In this document: piece after piece, positions 5,950 through 6,873 of the stretch
How the letters are laid out: each line of letters starts with the position of its first letter
Numbering within the stretch: the stretch's first letter is position 1
DNA from: Dysgonamonadaceae bacterium
Lineage (GTDB): Bacteria > Bacteroidota > Bacteroidia > Bacteroidales > Azobacteroidaceae
Direction: 5' to 3'
DNA length: 6,873 nt
Assembly: GCA_031276105.1 (NCBI GenBank)
Contig: JAISNS010000137.1
Location: forward strand, 1 to 6,873
Program-made: the position numbers and the translations under genes
The notes under the pieces: generated by a model
The model's database searches: none
Seen by the model: the letters and a program-made list of their open reading frames with translations, nothing else
What the model was told of the DNA's origin: nothing

Positions 5950-6047
5950 AAATAATTGATTTATATTTATTTATATATCAAATCCACTTAATGAACATTT
6001 CTTATTAAACATAATCATAATTATATAGGAAAAGTGCATTAAAAAAA
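5950..6047. other. AT-rich gap between the nucleotidyltransferase and radical SAM genes
   Basis: These 98 bp hold no clear terminator. The closest minus-strand -7 match is TGGATTTG (5986 to 5979), one base off TAnnTTTG, with no good upstream box. A 15-codon minus-strand ORF (5971-6018) encodes MIMFNKKCSLSGFDI in frame with, and 21 nt ahead of, the radical SAM gene. Whether the radical SAM gene has its own promoter or is read from the upstream cassette is not settled by the sequence. Confidence 0.4.
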
Positions 6048-6740
6048 TCAGACGTCGTTATTTTTGTTATACCTGTTTTGATAGGCTGTTTTAACTGTTT
6101 CTGTCATGAACGCAGCTATTTCTTTCGCCGTTATAGCGGATTTCGGCGACAAGTTTTTAAACTCAATATCCGGCGAAAAACGTTCATAATTACTTAATTT
6201 TCCTATCAAAGCCACGCTTTTTAATTGATGCCCCGAATATTTCAGCGCATTGTTAATGATCGATACAATTTCTTCCGAAGATTTTTCTTTTAAAATAAAA
6301 TATAAATCATAATAATCCCTGAATGTATTCCGACGCATCATGGTTTCCATTTTCAACGCCGCAATTGTATTGTCGTCAGCTAATCTCAAATTGTTCATAT
6401 ACAGGACAGTTTGGATGACCGGTTCTCTTTTTTCCGCCGCATAAAAAGAAATCTTTATTCCTTCGTCAATAAAAAAAAGAATCTGATTGCTGTCTAAAAT
6501 ATCAATCGAATTGACTTGGTGTCCTTTCTTTTTCAATTCTTTAGCAATTCCTACGCCATCGACTTCCATTTTCTCGCCTTTCGTTTTTTGCCAACGCATA
6601 AAGTCTAAATCTTCACTTAAACGATGCTCTATTTGAAGGGATAACGCGGTACCTCCTACTAAAATGTAGGGTTTTATAACTTCCAAAGTAGAAATTGATT
6701 CGATTACCTTTTTTGTCTTTTCTACTAACGATTTATCCAT
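6048..6740 (-). CDS. AbiEii/AbiGii-like nucleotidyltransferase (putative toxin)
   Basis: The protein has 230 residues. The nucleotidyltransferase signature is clear: LVGGTALSLQIEHRLSEDLDF (27-47), with the GG-T motif at 29-31 and the paired acids D44 and D46 in the S-x-D-x-D-F form. The second half has K130 in IAALKMETMM and the RDYYDLYFIL stretch (141-150), typical of the AbiEii/AbiGii (former DUF1814) family. Characterised members act as toxins that transfer nucleotides, for example to tRNA, and are neutralised by a cognate antitoxin; they are linked to phage defence and plasmid or island maintenance. The start overlaps the end of an upstream same-strand gene by 8 bases, a sign of translational coupling that suits a toxin after an antitoxin. 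The third acidic residue of the fold is not obvious (KISFY at 96-100). The gene reads as more AT-rich than nfnAB, compatible with horizontal origin. The family call is firm; toxicity is inferred. Confidence 0.85.
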   Translation of the reverse strand: MDKSLVEKTKKVIESISTLEVIKPYILVGGTALSLQIEHRLSEDLDFMRWQKTKGEKMEVDGVGIAKELKKKGHQVNSIDILDSNQILFFIDEGIKISFYAAEKREPVIQTVLYMNNLRLADDNTIAALKMETMMRRNTFRDYYDLYFILKEKSSEEIVSIINNALKYSGHQLKSVALIGKLSNYERFSPDIEFKNLSPKSAITAKEIAAFMTETVKTAYQNRYNKNNDV

Positions 6741-6873
6741 ATCTATTGAGCTTATAGGTTTCCATGCGTTTCAAATACGGAACCGGATGTTTAATATCAA
6801 AATAAATATTTGCTATACAGATATTTATATTTCTCAAGTAATCGCCTTGAATAACTAATTCGTCCAACCATAC
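6733..6873 (-). CDS. C-terminal end of an unrecognised protein overlapping the nucleotidyltransferase gene (candidate antitoxin or partner; partial)
   Basis: An open minus-strand frame enters from the right edge and gives 46 residues before a TAA at 6733-6735. It starts VWLDELVIQG and ends VPYLKRMETYKLNRYG. The final 8 bases overlap the start of the AbiEii-like gene (ATGGATAA: ATG of one, TAA of the other), which strongly supports it as a real, co-translated gene. I do not recognise the family. In AbiE-type systems the gene just before the toxin encodes the antitoxin, often with an N-terminal winged helix; only the C-terminus is visible here, so that role is inferred from position alone. Confidence 0.6.
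   Translation of the reverse strand, partial: VWLDELVIQGDYLRNINICIANIYFDIKHPVPYLKRMETYKLNRYG

Noticed and set aside
6020..6025. TATAAT on the minus strand as a sigma70-type -10 box
   Set aside because: The primary sigma factor of this phylum uses TAnnTTTG, the surrounding DNA is very AT-rich, and no matching upstream box is present.

Overview
The window looks like a chromosomal segment from a member of the Bacteroidota, probably order Bacteroidales. The signs are promoter-like TAnnTTTG (-7) elements with TTTG-type upstream boxes, AT-rich leaders without clear Shine-Dalgarno sequences, a DUF4369-TlpA type lipoprotein, short N-terminal lipoprotein signals, and an NfnA/NfnB pair of the anaerobe type. 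I cannot name a genus from sequence alone.

Layout from left to right: (1) the last ~39 codons of a protein ending in an outer-membrane beta-strand signature (+); (2) a thioredoxin-fold lipoprotein, DUF4369 plus TlpA/ResA domain (+), whose presumed promoter lies inside a strong palindrome; (3) a 250-bp gap with a hairpin, an orphan promoter and a strong bidirectional terminator, which together bracket a possible ~85-nt RNA; (4) the nfnA-nfnB operon (-), encoding the two subunits of an NADH/NADPH/ferredoxin flavin-bifurcating oxidoreductase; (5) an NlpC/P60 cell-wall hydrolase lipoprotein (+), divergent from nfnA across an 81-bp region with two facing-away promoters and a 17-bp palindrome; (6) a B12-binding-domain radical SAM protein (-), converging on the NlpC/P60 gene with only 8 bp between stops; (7) a 98-bp AT-rich gap with a tiny in-frame ORF; (8) a two-gene cassette (-) made of an AbiEii-like nucleotidyltransferase and an overlapping upstream partner that runs off the right edge.

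How the genes work together: only nfnA-nfnB and the AbiEii-like pair look like true functional units. NfnAB would balance NADH, NADPH and ferredoxin in an anaerobic or fermentative cell. The TlpA-like and NlpC/P60 lipoproteins act in the envelope (thiol redox and peptidoglycan cleavage). The radical SAM enzyme has no pathway partner in the window. The right end (radical SAM, nucleotidyltransferase and partner) reads as more AT-rich than nfnAB and is the most accessory-looking part.

I see no tRNA, rRNA, CRISPR array, insertion sequence or attachment site. The most interesting unexplained signals are the orphan promoter-terminator unit at 1489-1608, the palindromes on the two promoter regions (219-251 and 3902-3918), and the unrecognised gene overlapping the AbiEii-like toxin. 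No clearly new multi-gene system can be demonstrated from this window.
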